DNA of 16,000 nt. Origin: an uncultured Oscillospiraceae bacterium. GTDB taxonomy: Bacteria > Bacillota > Clostridia > Oscillospirales > Acutalibacteraceae. The notes under the pieces are model-generated. The model worked only from the letters and a program-made list of their open reading frames with translations. It searched no databases and was not told where the DNA came from. A program made the position numbers and the translations under genes. This document shows positions 1-6,702 of the stretch, one piece after another. The number at the start of each line of letters is the position of its first letter. Within the stretch, counting starts at the first letter, position 1. The stretch is from NCBI GenBank assembly GCA_905198295.1, contig CAJKBW010000072.1, forward strand, positions 1 through 16,000. The letters are read 5' to 3'.

Positions 1-59
1 TATTGATAGACTATAACCTCTGCTAAGAGGCTATAAAATTGTGTTATTCAAATTCGTAA
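1..59. other. AT-rich left edge with a small hairpin
   Basis: This short stretch downstream of the M16 peptidase stop codon is strongly AT-rich, unlike the GC-rich DNA that follows. It contains an imperfect inverted repeat: TATA at 12-15, CCTCT at 17-21, a 4-base loop, AGAGG at 26-30 and TATA at 32-35, with one mismatch. The hairpin could help end transcription of the minus-strand peptidase gene, but no good U-run follows it on that strand. No gene was recognised. Confidence 0.4.
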
Positions 60-1313
60 TTATTTGTACAAAATATACGGAATATAAACCTTTTTAGCAG
101 CCACCGGGCCCGCTCCGGAAAGCGCCTGCACGCCGCCGGTCAGCAGCCTTTCCGCCAGAGCATCCACCTCAGCAGGGGTCACGGCATCGATGCGGGCGAT
201 TTCTTCATCGACCGACGGGACACGGTTTTCCATCAGTTCGCTGCGGCCGATATAGGACGCCTGCGCAGCGACCGTTTCCAGTCCGAGAATAAAGGATGCC
301 TTGACCTGTACCTTGGCGCGCCGGAATTCCTCCTCACCAGTACCGTCCGCCAGCTCTGTGAGGCAGCGGCGCACCTCATCGAGCACCGGCTGCTGATTCG
401 CGGCGGTCATGGAGGCGCCGACGGTCATCAGACCAGCGCCACGGCTGGCGTAATGGGTGCTGTAGATCGAATATACCAGCCCGAGCTGCTCGCGCACCCG
501 CTGGAACAGGCGCGAGGAAGCGCCGCCGCCGAGCAGAAAATTGAACAGCATCAGCGCATAGCGGCCCTCATCGCCGAGCGGCAGGCCGGGCACTGCCCAT
601 TCGAGACTGAGCTGCTCGAATTTTTTGCGCCGAAGAAAGAGGCCGGGCGTAAAAGCCGGCGCATCCGCCGCAGGAATCCCGGTACCGCGCGGGCATTCTC
701 CCCACAGCCGCTGTGCCGTATCCAGCACCGCTGCGCGGTCGAAGCGGCCGGCGATCACCACCACCAGACGTTCGGGGGTATAATTTTCCCGCACATAGGC
801 GAGCAGGTCGTCCGGCCCGATTGCTGCAACCGTTTCCTTGGTGCCGATAATCGGGCGGCCGAGCGGCGACTCCGGCCACACGCCTGCACACAACAGCTCA
901 TGCGCCAAATCTTCACCCTCGTCTTCATACATCGCCATTTCATCGAGGATTACCCGGCGTTCGAGCGCCGTTTCATGCGGATCCATCCGGGAGTTGAGCA
1001 GCATATCCCCGATCAGTTCCAGCGCGCCGACCGCATTTTCCGGCAGAGTCTGCGCATAAAAGCGGGTATATTCCTTGGTCGTATAGGCATTCATGCCGCC
1101 GCCGAGGTTGTCCATCTCCTCGGAAATCTGCCGGGCGGTGCGTGTTTTTGTTCCCTTAAACAGCATATGCTCCACAAAATGGGATATGCCCTGTTTGTCC
1201 GGATTTTCATACCGCGATCCGGCATATACCCACACCCCGACCGAGGCCGAATGCGCGCCCTCAATGGGATACAGCAGAATCCGCAAACCATTGGGCTGCA
1301 CAATTTTTTCCAT
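60..1313 (-). CDS. M16 family zinc peptidase (MlpA/YmxG-like)
   Basis: A 417-residue insulinase-like (M16) metallopeptidase, a cytoplasmic zinc enzyme thought to degrade peptides. The inverted zinc motif is intact: His45, Glu48 and His49 in HFVEH. The third ligand Glu125 (DEMAMYED) sits at the expected distance of about 76 residues, followed by the family block SPLGRPIIGT. The second half carries the usual glycine-rich segment (LLGGGASSRLFQ). The length matches one-domain bacterial members of about 410-430 residues. I chose the ATG at 1313 because AGGAGG lies at 1324-1329, ten bases upstream; the frame is open further upstream but has no such site. It is the last gene of the cdd-rsmA-ZIP cluster. 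Its final ten residues or so (KKVYIPYILYK) are coded by AT-rich DNA unlike the rest, so the natural C-terminus may have been altered. Confidence 0.9.
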   Translation of the reverse strand: MEKIVQPNGLRILLYPIEGAHSASVGVWVYAGSRYENPDKQGISHFVEHMLFKGTKTRTARQISEEMDNLGGGMNAYTTKEYTRFYAQTLPENAVGALELIGDMLLNSRMDPHETALERRVILDEMAMYEDEGEDLAHELLCAGVWPESPLGRPIIGTKETVAAIGPDDLLAYVRENYTPERLVVVIAGRFDRAAVLDTAQRLWGECPRGTGIPAADAPAFTPGLFLRRKKFEQLSLEWAVPGLPLGDEGRYALMLFNFLLGGGASSRLFQRVREQLGLVYSIYSTHYASRGAGLMTVGASMTAANQQPVLDEVRRCLTELADGTGEEEFRRAKVQVKASFILGLETVAAQASYIGRSELMENRVPSVDEEIARIDAVTPAEVDALAERLLTGGVQALSGAGPVAAKKVYIPYILYK

Positions 1314-1380
1314 TCGGTTCCCGCCTCCTAGAAGCAAGTAAATTTCAGAATGTCTCCGCATGGAAGCTAGTCCACTGAGG

Positions 1381-1468
1381 CCGGCCAAAGGCCGGAACCC
1401 ATTCCCGCCCACGATGTTTTTCGGTTCCGCACCTTGGGCGAAACGCCGCGCACGGTGTCCGCGCGGCG
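1381..1468 (-). ncRNA. Candidate structured RNA or repeat between ZIP and peptidase genes
   Basis: The 192-base gap 1314-1505 contains dense self-complementarity. CCGGCC at 1381-1386 pairs with 1390-1395 around AAA. CGGAACC at 1393-1399 pairs with GGTTCCG at 1423-1429. CGCCCA at 1406-1411 pairs with TGGGCG at 1435-1440, crossing the previous helix as in an H-type pseudoknot. CGCCGCGC at 1444-1451 pairs with GCGCGGCG at 1461-1468. The first two helices overlap at 1393-1395, so they would be alternatives. On the minus strand this would lie in the mRNA between the two genes. It does not match a riboswitch class I could recognise. The strand is a guess; a dispersed repeat or chance pairing in GC-rich DNA is also possible. 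Confidence 0.3.
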
Positions 1469-1505
1469 AGGTCAAACTCGACGAGTACGCGCAGCATGTC
1501 TCGCG

Positions 1506-2294
1506 CTATCCACCGAGTACGCCCAGCAGTGCCATGATCCAGAAGCCGGCCAGAAAACCGTAAGTCGCGGCATGACCGTGATCGCCTGCCTGAGATTCCG
1601 GGATCAGCTCCTCGACCGTAATAAACACCATTGCCCCCGCCGCCATGCTAAGCAGGATGGGCATCACCACGCTGCCCGCTGCCATGAGCGCCGAAGTCAT
1701 CCCAAGCGCAAGCAGCGCCGCAGCGGGTTCGGCAAGGCTTGCCAGAAACCCGAGCCAGGTGCAGCTTTTCGCACTGCGCCCAGCCTGCCGCAGCGGCAGC
1801 ACCACGGCCATGCCCTCCGGAAAATTCTGCAGCGCCAAGCCGAGGCCAAATACCAACGCGGCGGTCCAGCTCATGCCCGCATCCTGCATAGCGGCCGCGA
1901 TCACCACGCCGAGTGCCATACCCTCCGGGATATTGTGAAGCGCGACAGCCAGCACCAACAGCATCGGCCGGGAGATATGGCTCGCGTGGCCCTCCGGCTT
2001 ATCCTTGTCCATATGCTGATGGGGCACCAGTTTGTCCAGCAGCAGCATGCCTGCACAGCCGAGCAGGAATCCCGCCGTAACCACCAGCGCCCCCTTATAG
2101 CCGGGATCCGCGGCCTCAAACGCCGGCAGTGTCAGCGACCATACCGCCGCCGCCACCATGACCCCGGCCGCAAAGCCCAGCAGGCCGCCCTGCCGCCGCG
2201 GCGTTTTGAGAGACACCTTCACCGCGGTCAGCGATCCCAAAAAGGTCGCCGCCCACGGCACCAGCATCAATATCGCAAATAAGTCCCAACGCAT
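1506..2294 (-). CDS. ZIP family metal transporter (GufA/ZupT type)
   Basis: A 262-residue integral membrane protein that imports divalent metals, probably zinc and perhaps iron or manganese. It has about eight hydrophobic segments. The two signature metal-site motifs are HNIPEG (residues 120-125, helix IV) and QNFPEG (156-161, helix V). The third to fourth helix loop is His-rich (PHQH at 91-94, GHASH at 102-106), as is usual in the family. The ATG at 2294 is preceded by GGGAGG with about seven bases of spacing, which supports this start. It lies 29 bases downstream of rsmA and is probably cotranscribed. No Zur or other metal-responsive operator was seen directly upstream, which fits expression from an operon promoter. 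The exact metal cannot be read from the sequence. Confidence 0.92.
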   Translation of the reverse strand: MRWDLFAILMLVPWAATFLGSLTAVKVSLKTPRRQGGLLGFAAGVMVAAAVWSLTLPAFEAADPGYKGALVVTAGFLLGCAGMLLLDKLVPHQHMDKDKPEGHASHISRPMLLVLAVALHNIPEGMALGVVIAAAMQDAGMSWTAALVFGLGLALQNFPEGMAVVLPLRQAGRSAKSCTWLGFLASLAEPAAALLALGMTSALMAAGSVVMPILLSMAAGAMVFITVEELIPESQAGDHGHAATYGFLAGFWIMALLGVLGG

Positions 2295-2323
2295 GCACCG
2301 TCCTCCCTTCCGGAAAACCGTTT

Positions 2324-3196
2324 CTATTCCGCCAGCTGATCCGCCAGACAGGCAAACTGCTCCAGCGTCAGCTGCTCCGCCCGCGCCGACGCGGACAACC
2401 CCGCCGCTTCCATCGCCGCGGCGGCCTTCTCTTTAGTATATACACCAGCGAGCGCATTAGCCAGCGTTTTGCGCCGCTGGCCGAACGCCGTGCGGATCAC
2501 CCGGAACAGCAGCGCCTCATCCCGGCAAGCCACCGGCGGCTGTCCATGCACCGTCAAACGGATCACCGCGCTGTCTACGTTCGGTGCAGGCATGAAGCTG
2601 CCGCGCGATACGCCGAACAGCTTCTCAGCCCGGGCATAATACTGCACCGCGAGGGAGACCGCTCCGCATTCCCGCGTACCGGGCGCCGCACACAGCCGGT
2701 CAGCCGCCTCCTTCTGCACCATGACGGTAAGTGAGGTGAACGGCAGCCGGCTCTCCAGCAGCAGCATGATAATCGGCGAGGTGATATAATACGGCAGATT
2801 CGCGCACACTGCCACCGGCATGCGGGTGCCGTCCGGTCGGGTGAATTTTTCTTCCAGCAGCCTATCAAGCGGAAGCTTAAGAATATCTCCCTGTACCACC
2901 TCTATGTTCTCCCGGCCGGCAAGGGTTTCCCGGAGCACCGGCAGCAGCCGTTCATCCAGCTCCACCGCCACCACCCGTCCGGCGCGCGCCGCAAGCTCCC
3001 GGGTCAGCACCCCGATGCCGGGGCCGATCTCCAGAACGCCGGTTTCCGGCGATGCGCCGCAGGCCTCCGCCATGCGCGGACACACGGTGGGGTTAACGAG
3101 GAAATTCTGCCCCATCGCCTTAGAAAAATGAAAACCGTGCCGGCTGAGCAGCTCACGCACGGTGCGTATATCGGTCAATCGGTTTTCTTCAGCCAT
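2324..3196 (-). CDS. rsmA: 16S rRNA dimethyladenosine transferase RsmA (KsgA)
   Basis: A 290-residue SAM-dependent methyltransferase that dimethylates two adjacent adenosines near the 3' end of 16S rRNA during late small-subunit assembly. Visible motifs are KAMGQNFLV (26-34), which is typical of the family, the SAM loop EIGPGIGVLT (56-65), the acidic motif VELDERL (78-84), and the catalytic NLPYYITSPI (133-142). The C-terminal part has the helical domain with FGQRRKTLANAL. The frame is open about 130 codons further upstream, but that stretch is the shadow of cdd. The ATG at 3196 has GAGG six bases before it and starts the typical N-terminus. The gap to cdd is only 8 bases, so the ribosome binding site sits right behind the cdd stop, a sign of cotranscription. 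The family is usually 265-295 residues. Confidence 0.96.
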   Translation of the reverse strand: MAEENRLTDIRTVRELLSRHGFHFSKAMGQNFLVNPTVCPRMAEACGASPETGVLEIGPGIGVLTRELAARAGRVVAVELDERLLPVLRETLAGRENIEVVQGDILKLPLDRLLEEKFTRPDGTRMPVAVCANLPYYITSPIIMLLLESRLPFTSLTVMVQKEAADRLCAAPGTRECGAVSLAVQYYARAEKLFGVSRGSFMPAPNVDSAVIRLTVHGQPPVACRDEALLFRVIRTAFGQRRKTLANALAGVYTKEKAAAAMEAAGLSASARAEQLTLEQFACLADQLAE

Positions 3197-3204
3197 AAGG
3201 CACC

Positions 3205-3621
3205 TCAATTTGAATCGTTTTTGGGCAGCGACGCGCCGGTGAACGCCTCCGGCAGCAGCGCGGACAGGGCGTATTCCCGACTGTTTTCGCCCATGGCATC
3301 CGCACAGATCACCGCCATATCCCCAAATTCCGCGAGCAGCTGCCGACAGATGCCGCACGGTGGAGTCGGACTGTCCCCTGCGGCAACCGCAAGCGCCGTA
3401 AAGCGGCGTTCTCCGGCGGTGACCGCCGCCGTCAGCGCTGCCCGCTCCGCGCAAATTGCCGCACCGTATGAGGCGCTCTCGCAGTTGGCGCCGGCATACA
3501 CCCGGCCGCTGTCCGCGAGCAGTGCCGCACCCACTGCAAATCCCGAATACGGGCAGTAGGCATTTTGCCGTGCTGCACACGCGGCTGCAATCAGCTTGTC
3601 CCGGTCAACTTCCGGCTGCAT
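3205..3621 (-). CDS. cdd: Cytidine deaminase
   Basis: A 138-residue tetramer-type cytidine deaminase that converts cytidine and deoxycytidine to uridine and deoxyuridine in pyrimidine salvage. The zinc site has the cysteine version of the motif: Cys57-Ala-Glu59-Arg, with Glu59 as proton shuttle, and PCGIC with Cys89 and Cys92. The substrate-binding stretch NCESASYG precedes it. The length fits the short Firmicutes enzymes (about 130-140 residues). The ATG at 3621 has an AAGGAAGAGG-type site immediately upstream; the extra 28 codons of open frame before it lack homology. It heads the minus-strand cluster with rsmA. It is divergent from a dCMP deaminase, so two enzymes feeding deoxyuridine nucleotides flank one intergenic region. 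Confidence 0.95.
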   Translation of the reverse strand: MQPEVDRDKLIAAACAARQNAYCPYSGFAVGAALLADSGRVYAGANCESASYGAAICAERAALTAAVTAGERRFTALAVAAGDSPTPPCGICRQLLAEFGDMAVICADAMGENSREYALSALLPEAFTGASLPKNDSN

Positions 3622-3704
3622 AATCCTCTTCCTTTCTGCCGCGCCGTCCGGCGCCCAAACGTTTTTCCAAAACGCCGCCAAACGGCGAATTTTGCCGAAC
3701 CCCA

Positions 3705-3733
3705 TTGCATTACCGCAGAAAATGCGGTATGCT
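3705..3733 (+). promoter_or_regulatory. Promoter of dCMP deaminase with inverted repeat filling the spacer
   Basis: A -35-like TTGCAT (3705-3710) and a -10-like TATGCT (3728-3733) are separated by 17 bases. A perfect 7-base inverted repeat, TACCGCA (3711-3717) and TGCGGTA (3723-3729) around GAAAA, occupies this spacer and touches the -10 box. A second smaller one, GGTAT (3726-3730) and ATACC (3735-3739), overlaps it. The arrangement looks like an operator for a repressor, but no regulator is identified. Confidence 0.4.
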
Positions 3734-3769
3734 TATACCATACACAATCTGCAAGGGAGGATGTTCCAC

Positions 3770-4258
3770 ATGGTACGGCGCGACAAAGAAAACTACTACC
3801 TCGACATCGCCCAGGCCGTCGCCGGCCGCGGCACCTGCATCCGGCGCAATTTCGGCGCCATCATCGTCAAAAATGACCAGATCCTGTCCACCGGCTACAC
3901 CGGCGCGCCGCGCGGCCGCAAAAACTGCAGCGACCTCGGTTTCTGCCTGCGCGAAAAAATGAACATCCCCCGCGGCGAGCGCTATGAGCTGTGCCGCTCG
4001 GTGCATGCCGAAGCCAACGCCATCATCAGCGCCGCGCGCAGCGAAATGATCGGCTCCACCCTTTATCTTGTAGGCAAGGATGCCAAAACCGGCGAAATCG
4101 TGCACAACGCCAACTCCTGCTCGATGTGCAAGCGCATGATCATCAACGCCGGCATCGCCCGCGTGGTCGTGCGCAACTCCCCCACCGATTTCACCGCCCT
4201 CTATGTACAGGACTGGGTGGAAAACGACGGTTCCCTCTCCGGTGAGGCAGGGTATTAA
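3770..4258 (+). CDS. Deoxycytidylate (dCMP) deaminase, ComEB-like
   Basis: A 162-residue zinc enzyme that deaminates dCMP to dUMP, the substrate of thymidylate synthase. The family blocks are GYTGAPRG (42-49), ERYELCRSVHAE (70-81) with zinc ligand His79 and catalytic Glu81, and SCSMCKRMIINAG (116-128) with Cys117 and Cys120. The usual proline before the first cysteine is Ser116 here. Two in-frame ATGs exist, at 3761 and 3770. I chose 3770 because AGGGAGG (3754-3760) is nine bases from it and would be next to the earlier one. It is transcribed alone, divergent from cdd, and ends at a strong terminator. Such proteins are often annotated comEB, but no competence genes are nearby. Confidence 0.92.
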   Translation: MVRRDKENYYLDIAQAVAGRGTCIRRNFGAIIVKNDQILSTGYTGAPRGRKNCSDLGFCLREKMNIPRGERYELCRSVHAEANAIISAARSEMIGSTLYLVGKDAKTGEIVHNANSCSMCKRMIINAGIARVVVRNSPTDFTALYVQDWVENDGSLSGEAGY

Positions 4259-4307
4259 AACCCGGCCCCGCCCTTTCAAACAGAGGCCGCTTCCCTTTAT
4301 ACCGCAG

Positions 4308-4339
4308 CGCCATCCCCGGTTTCCCGGGGATGGCGTTTT
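4308..4339 (+). terminator. Rho-independent terminator after dCMP deaminase
   Basis: A perfect 12-base-pair stem (CGCCATCCCCGG at 4308-4319 with 4324-4335) with a TTTC loop is followed by TTTTCTTT. It lies 50 bases after the dCMP deaminase stop. It lacks a U-run on the minus strand, so it is unlikely to serve the convergent S11 gene. Confidence 0.85.
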
Positions 4340-4341
4340 CT

Positions 4342-5706
4342 TTACCGGTAACGCTTGACCCGCTTCATCCGGCGGCGCTTGCGGCGCTGGTTATGCACCA
4401 CATTGAGAATAATATACCCGATGAGCAGTACCACCAGCACAATCAGACCGCCCCAGAACCAGGGCGAAGTCAGAAAGCTTTTCACCCGCTCCCAGAACAC
4501 CAGCAGCTGGCTCGCCTCCACCGAATCGGCAGCGATGAGGTTGACCTCCCCGATTTTCTGATCCATATTGATAAAGATTTCCACCTTGCCGTAAACTTTG
4601 CCCTTTTCGACCGGTGCATCCACCGTCTCCTGCTGAAGGGTGACCACCTGCCGCACCGCACTGCTCTCCAGGCCGTTGACCACCACGGTGGCCAGCTCCC
4701 GCTCCGGAATCAGCGACACGGTATCGGTGTCCCACGCAAGGTTGACCTTCAGCTGCGCGATCGGCTCGTTTTTGCTCAGCAGCGTCTGGTAGGAAAAATT
4801 ATTGAACGCCCATTTGAACAGGCGGTAGGTATCCCGGTAATGGGCGACAGCCGGTGCATCCCCGGCGGCGTCGGAGGACCCCATCACCACCACCAGATAT
4901 TCATAGCCGCTGTCCCGCGCCACCGAAACCATCGACCGGTCATCCAGCGCCGCCGCCCCCGCCTTGCCGAATACCATCGGCGAATAATAGCTGTCGGTGG
5001 ACGAGCGCAGCATATCGTTGGTGTTGGGCATGGTGCGCGGCGAACCACCGCTGACCGGATTGACGGTGTACAGCGTCTGCCGCGAATACTCCACCAGCAG
5101 CGGGAAATCCATTGCGTAGCGCATGATCCGGTACATATCGGCCGCACAGGTGTACTGATTCTGCGCGTTGAGCCCGGTCACATTGGCAAACGACGTGTTG
5201 ACGCAGCCGAGCTGCGCCGCCTTCTCATTCATTTTCTGCACAAAGGCCTGATGACTGCCCGCCAGCCGCACCGCAAGGGTTACGCAGGCGTCCGCTGCGC
5301 CGAGGATCAGCGTCGCGGTCACCAGGTCCTTGAGCGTCCAGCTCTCCTCGATTTCCATATTCATCACACCGAGCCCGGTGCCGGTGATGTCCTGCCAGCA
5401 GGCCATCGTGTAGGCCCCGGTGTCGCTCTCCAGATTCAGCCCCTGCTCCTCGATCAGCTCAAACGCCAACGCACCGGCCATCAGCCGCACGAGTGCCGCC
5501 GGCTGCTGGGTGGTTTCGGCGTTCGTTTCATACAGCACCACATCATCTTCCTGCAATGCACCCAGGCTGACCACATAGGCCGCGTCGGCGCTCAGCGCCA
5601 CCGTATCCGGCAGGGCGTATGCCGCCGACGCCGACAGCGGCGTCACGAACAGCGACACCAGCACCGCCAGAGACAGAAAAATCGACACAACCCCTTTTTT
5701 TGGCAT
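4342..5706 (-). CDS. Membrane-anchored S11 (D-Ala-D-Ala carboxypeptidase-like) pseudoenzyme
   Basis: A 454-residue protein with the DacA (peptidase S11) fold. It has an N-terminal signal peptide (residues 1 to about 29, ending SASAA) and the S11 catalytic-like domain up to about 280. A C-terminal transmembrane helix (about 415-437) is followed by a strongly basic tail (RRKRRRMKRVKRYR). The surrounding family sequence is clear, for example MNEKAAQLG and NTSFANVTGLN. However, the active-site motifs are degenerate: SxxK is Ala71-Leu-Val-Arg74, SxN is Gly136-Ala-Ala138, and KTG is Lys248-Ala-Gly250. Peptidase activity is therefore not expected. It may be a scaffold or peptidoglycan-binding protein. 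The start at 5706 follows GGAGGA by six bases. It lies alone between convergent and divergent neighbours. The reading frame is intact, which argues against a decaying pseudogene. Confidence 0.85.
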   Translation of the reverse strand: MPKKGVVSIFLSLAVLVSLFVTPLSASAAYALPDTVALSADAAYVVSLGALQEDDVVLYETNAETTQQPAALVRLMAGALAFELIEEQGLNLESDTGAYTMACWQDITGTGLGVMNMEIEESWTLKDLVTATLILGAADACVTLAVRLAGSHQAFVQKMNEKAAQLGCVNTSFANVTGLNAQNQYTCAADMYRIMRYAMDFPLLVEYSRQTLYTVNPVSGGSPRTMPNTNDMLRSSTDSYYSPMVFGKAGAAALDDRSMVSVARDSGYEYLVVVMGSSDAAGDAPAVAHYRDTYRLFKWAFNNFSYQTLLSKNEPIAQLKVNLAWDTDTVSLIPERELATVVVNGLESSAVRQVVTLQQETVDAPVEKGKVYGKVEIFINMDQKIGEVNLIAADSVEASQLLVFWERVKSFLTSPWFWGGLIVLVVLLIGYIILNVVHNQRRKRRRMKRVKRYR

Positions 5707-5733
5707 AGACAATCCTCCATGTTCTGGTATAAT
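5706..5733 (+). promoter_or_regulatory. Extended -10 promoter reading toward the metallophosphoesterase
   Basis: TGGTATAAT (5725-5733) is a consensus extended -10. A poor -35-like TAGACA (5706-5711) lies 16 bases upstream. It overlaps the translation start region of the S11 gene on the other strand. It would give the downstream phosphoesterase a leader of about 205 bases. Confidence 0.4.
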
Positions 5734-5944
5734 AGCAGCAGAGGCTTCCGCATCCGCCGCAATCGACAAAGGTTTCCCTGCGGCAGGGGGCGGCGAAGCC
5801 GCGTTTTGCCTGTCCCAACCATTCGCACCACGGAAAGAACACCGATGCGGCCGACGGGGGTTCTTCCGGCGGTATTTATCTCAGTATACCATATTTTCCC
5901 CGCGTTGTCACAAACATCTCCGCTGGAAAGGGCTGATCCACGTC
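5734..5944. other. Hairpin-rich leader region between opposed promoters
   Basis: This gap holds three inverted repeats: CCCTG (5776-5780) with CAGGG (5784-5788), GCGGC (5790-5794) with GCCGC (5798-5802), and CGGAAAGAAC (5831-5840) with GTTCTTCCG (5860-5868, one bulge). The S11 and phosphoesterase promoters face each other across it, so both 5' leaders would contain these folds and be mutually complementary. No known riboswitch class was recognised, and no coding frame with a convincing start was found. Confidence 0.4.
5883..5911 (-). promoter_or_regulatory. Promoter of the S11-family gene
   Basis: Read on the minus strand, GTGACA (5906-5911) and TATACT (5883-5888) are 17 bases apart, and TGG directly before the -10 makes it an extended -10. 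The transcript would have a leader of about 170 bases before the ATG at 5706. Confidence 0.5.
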
Positions 5945-6634
5945 ATGGTTTATATCACCGGCGATATGCACGCCGATTTTTCCCGGTTCTCCGCGCCGGA
6001 AATGCGTCCGCTCAAAAGAGGCGACACCCTGATCGTCTGCGGCGATTTCGGGTTCCTGTGGAGCGGCGGGCGCGCGGAACAGAAGGTACTCAAAAAGCTC
6101 ACGCAGCTGCCGTACACCATCCTGTTCCTCGACGGCACCCACGAAAATTTTGACCTGCTGCGCGATTATCCGGTCATCGAATGGAATGGAGGCCGGGTGC
6201 AGGAGATACGCGCCAACATCCGGCATCTGCTGCGGGGCGAAATCTACGAAATCGAAAACGAAACGTATTTCGCCTTCGGCGGCGGCGAAACCGCCGACCC
6301 TTCCCTGCGCACCGAAACCGCCACCTGGTGGGAGGAGGAGATGCCCTCGGAAGAAGAGATGCTGCATGGGCTGAAAACGCTGGAATCCCACGGCAACCGG
6401 GTGGATTATATCCTCACCCATGAGCCGTCGGGCAAGGCCTGCACCTATTCAGGCGGGCCGAACGCCCGGCTCGACGGGATCAACATTTATCTCAATCAGA
6501 TTGAGGACAAGGTGCAGTTTGAACGCTGGTTTTTCGGCAGCCTGCACCTCGACAAGGTGCTCAGCAAACGTCACCTCGCGGTATTTCGCAAGGTCATCCC
6601 GGTGCATCCGGCAGCAAACCGGCGCCGCCGCTGA
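5945..6634 (+). CDS. Calcineurin-like metallophosphoesterase
   Basis: A 229-residue cytoplasmic phosphoesterase of the calcineurin-like superfamily with two metal ions. The metal motifs appear in order: GDMH (Asp7, His9), GDFGF (Asp34), GTHEN (His66, in place of the common GNHE), LTHEP (His159) and GSLH (His201). The substrate is unknown; members of this superfamily act on phosphodiesters, nucleotides or phosphoproteins. A WWEEEMPSEEEM insert (129-140) is acidic. The C-terminus is basic (NRRRR). The ribosome binding site is weak: a GGAAAGGG-like stretch sits more than ten bases before the ATG. Together with the long hairpin-rich leader, this hints at translational control. It converges on the uracil-DNA glycosylase gene. 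Confidence 0.85.
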   Translation: MVYITGDMHADFSRFSAPEMRPLKRGDTLIVCGDFGFLWSGGRAEQKVLKKLTQLPYTILFLDGTHENFDLLRDYPVIEWNGGRVQEIRANIRHLLRGEIYEIENETYFAFGGGETADPSLRTETATWWEEEMPSEEEMLHGLKTLESHGNRVDYILTHEPSGKACTYSGGPNARLDGINIYLNQIEDKVQFERWFFGSLHLDKVLSKRHLAVFRKVIPVHPAANRRRR

Positions 6635-6662
6635 AAAGGCGGCGCTGTTTCCGGAAAATGTC

Positions 6663-6693
6663 TGCGGGCCGCAACCAGCGGCCCGCATTTTTT
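6663..6693 (+). terminator. Rho-independent terminator after the metallophosphoesterase
   Basis: A perfect 10-base-pair stem (TGCGGGCCGC at 6663-6672 with 6678-6687) and AACCA loop is followed by six T. It sits between two convergent genes. A weaker hairpin (GCGCCGCC and GGCGGCGC) overlaps the end of the phosphoesterase gene just before it. Confidence 0.88.
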
Positions 6694-6702
6694 AGCACCG
6701 CT

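Noticed and set aside
1434..2282. A 282-codon plus-strand open frame over the ZIP gene
   Set aside because: Antisense to a transporter with both PEG metal motifs; the translation is Arg/His/Gln-rich without a domain.
2295..2323. Possible separate promoter for the ZIP gene
   Set aside because: The 29-base gap after rsmA holds only the ribosome binding site; no -35/-10 pair fits.
4330..6153. A 607-codon plus-strand open frame
   Set aside because: It lies antisense to the S11 gene and its leader, is rich in His, Arg, Pro and Gln as expected from GC-rich antisense codons, and has no recognisable domain or ribosome binding site.
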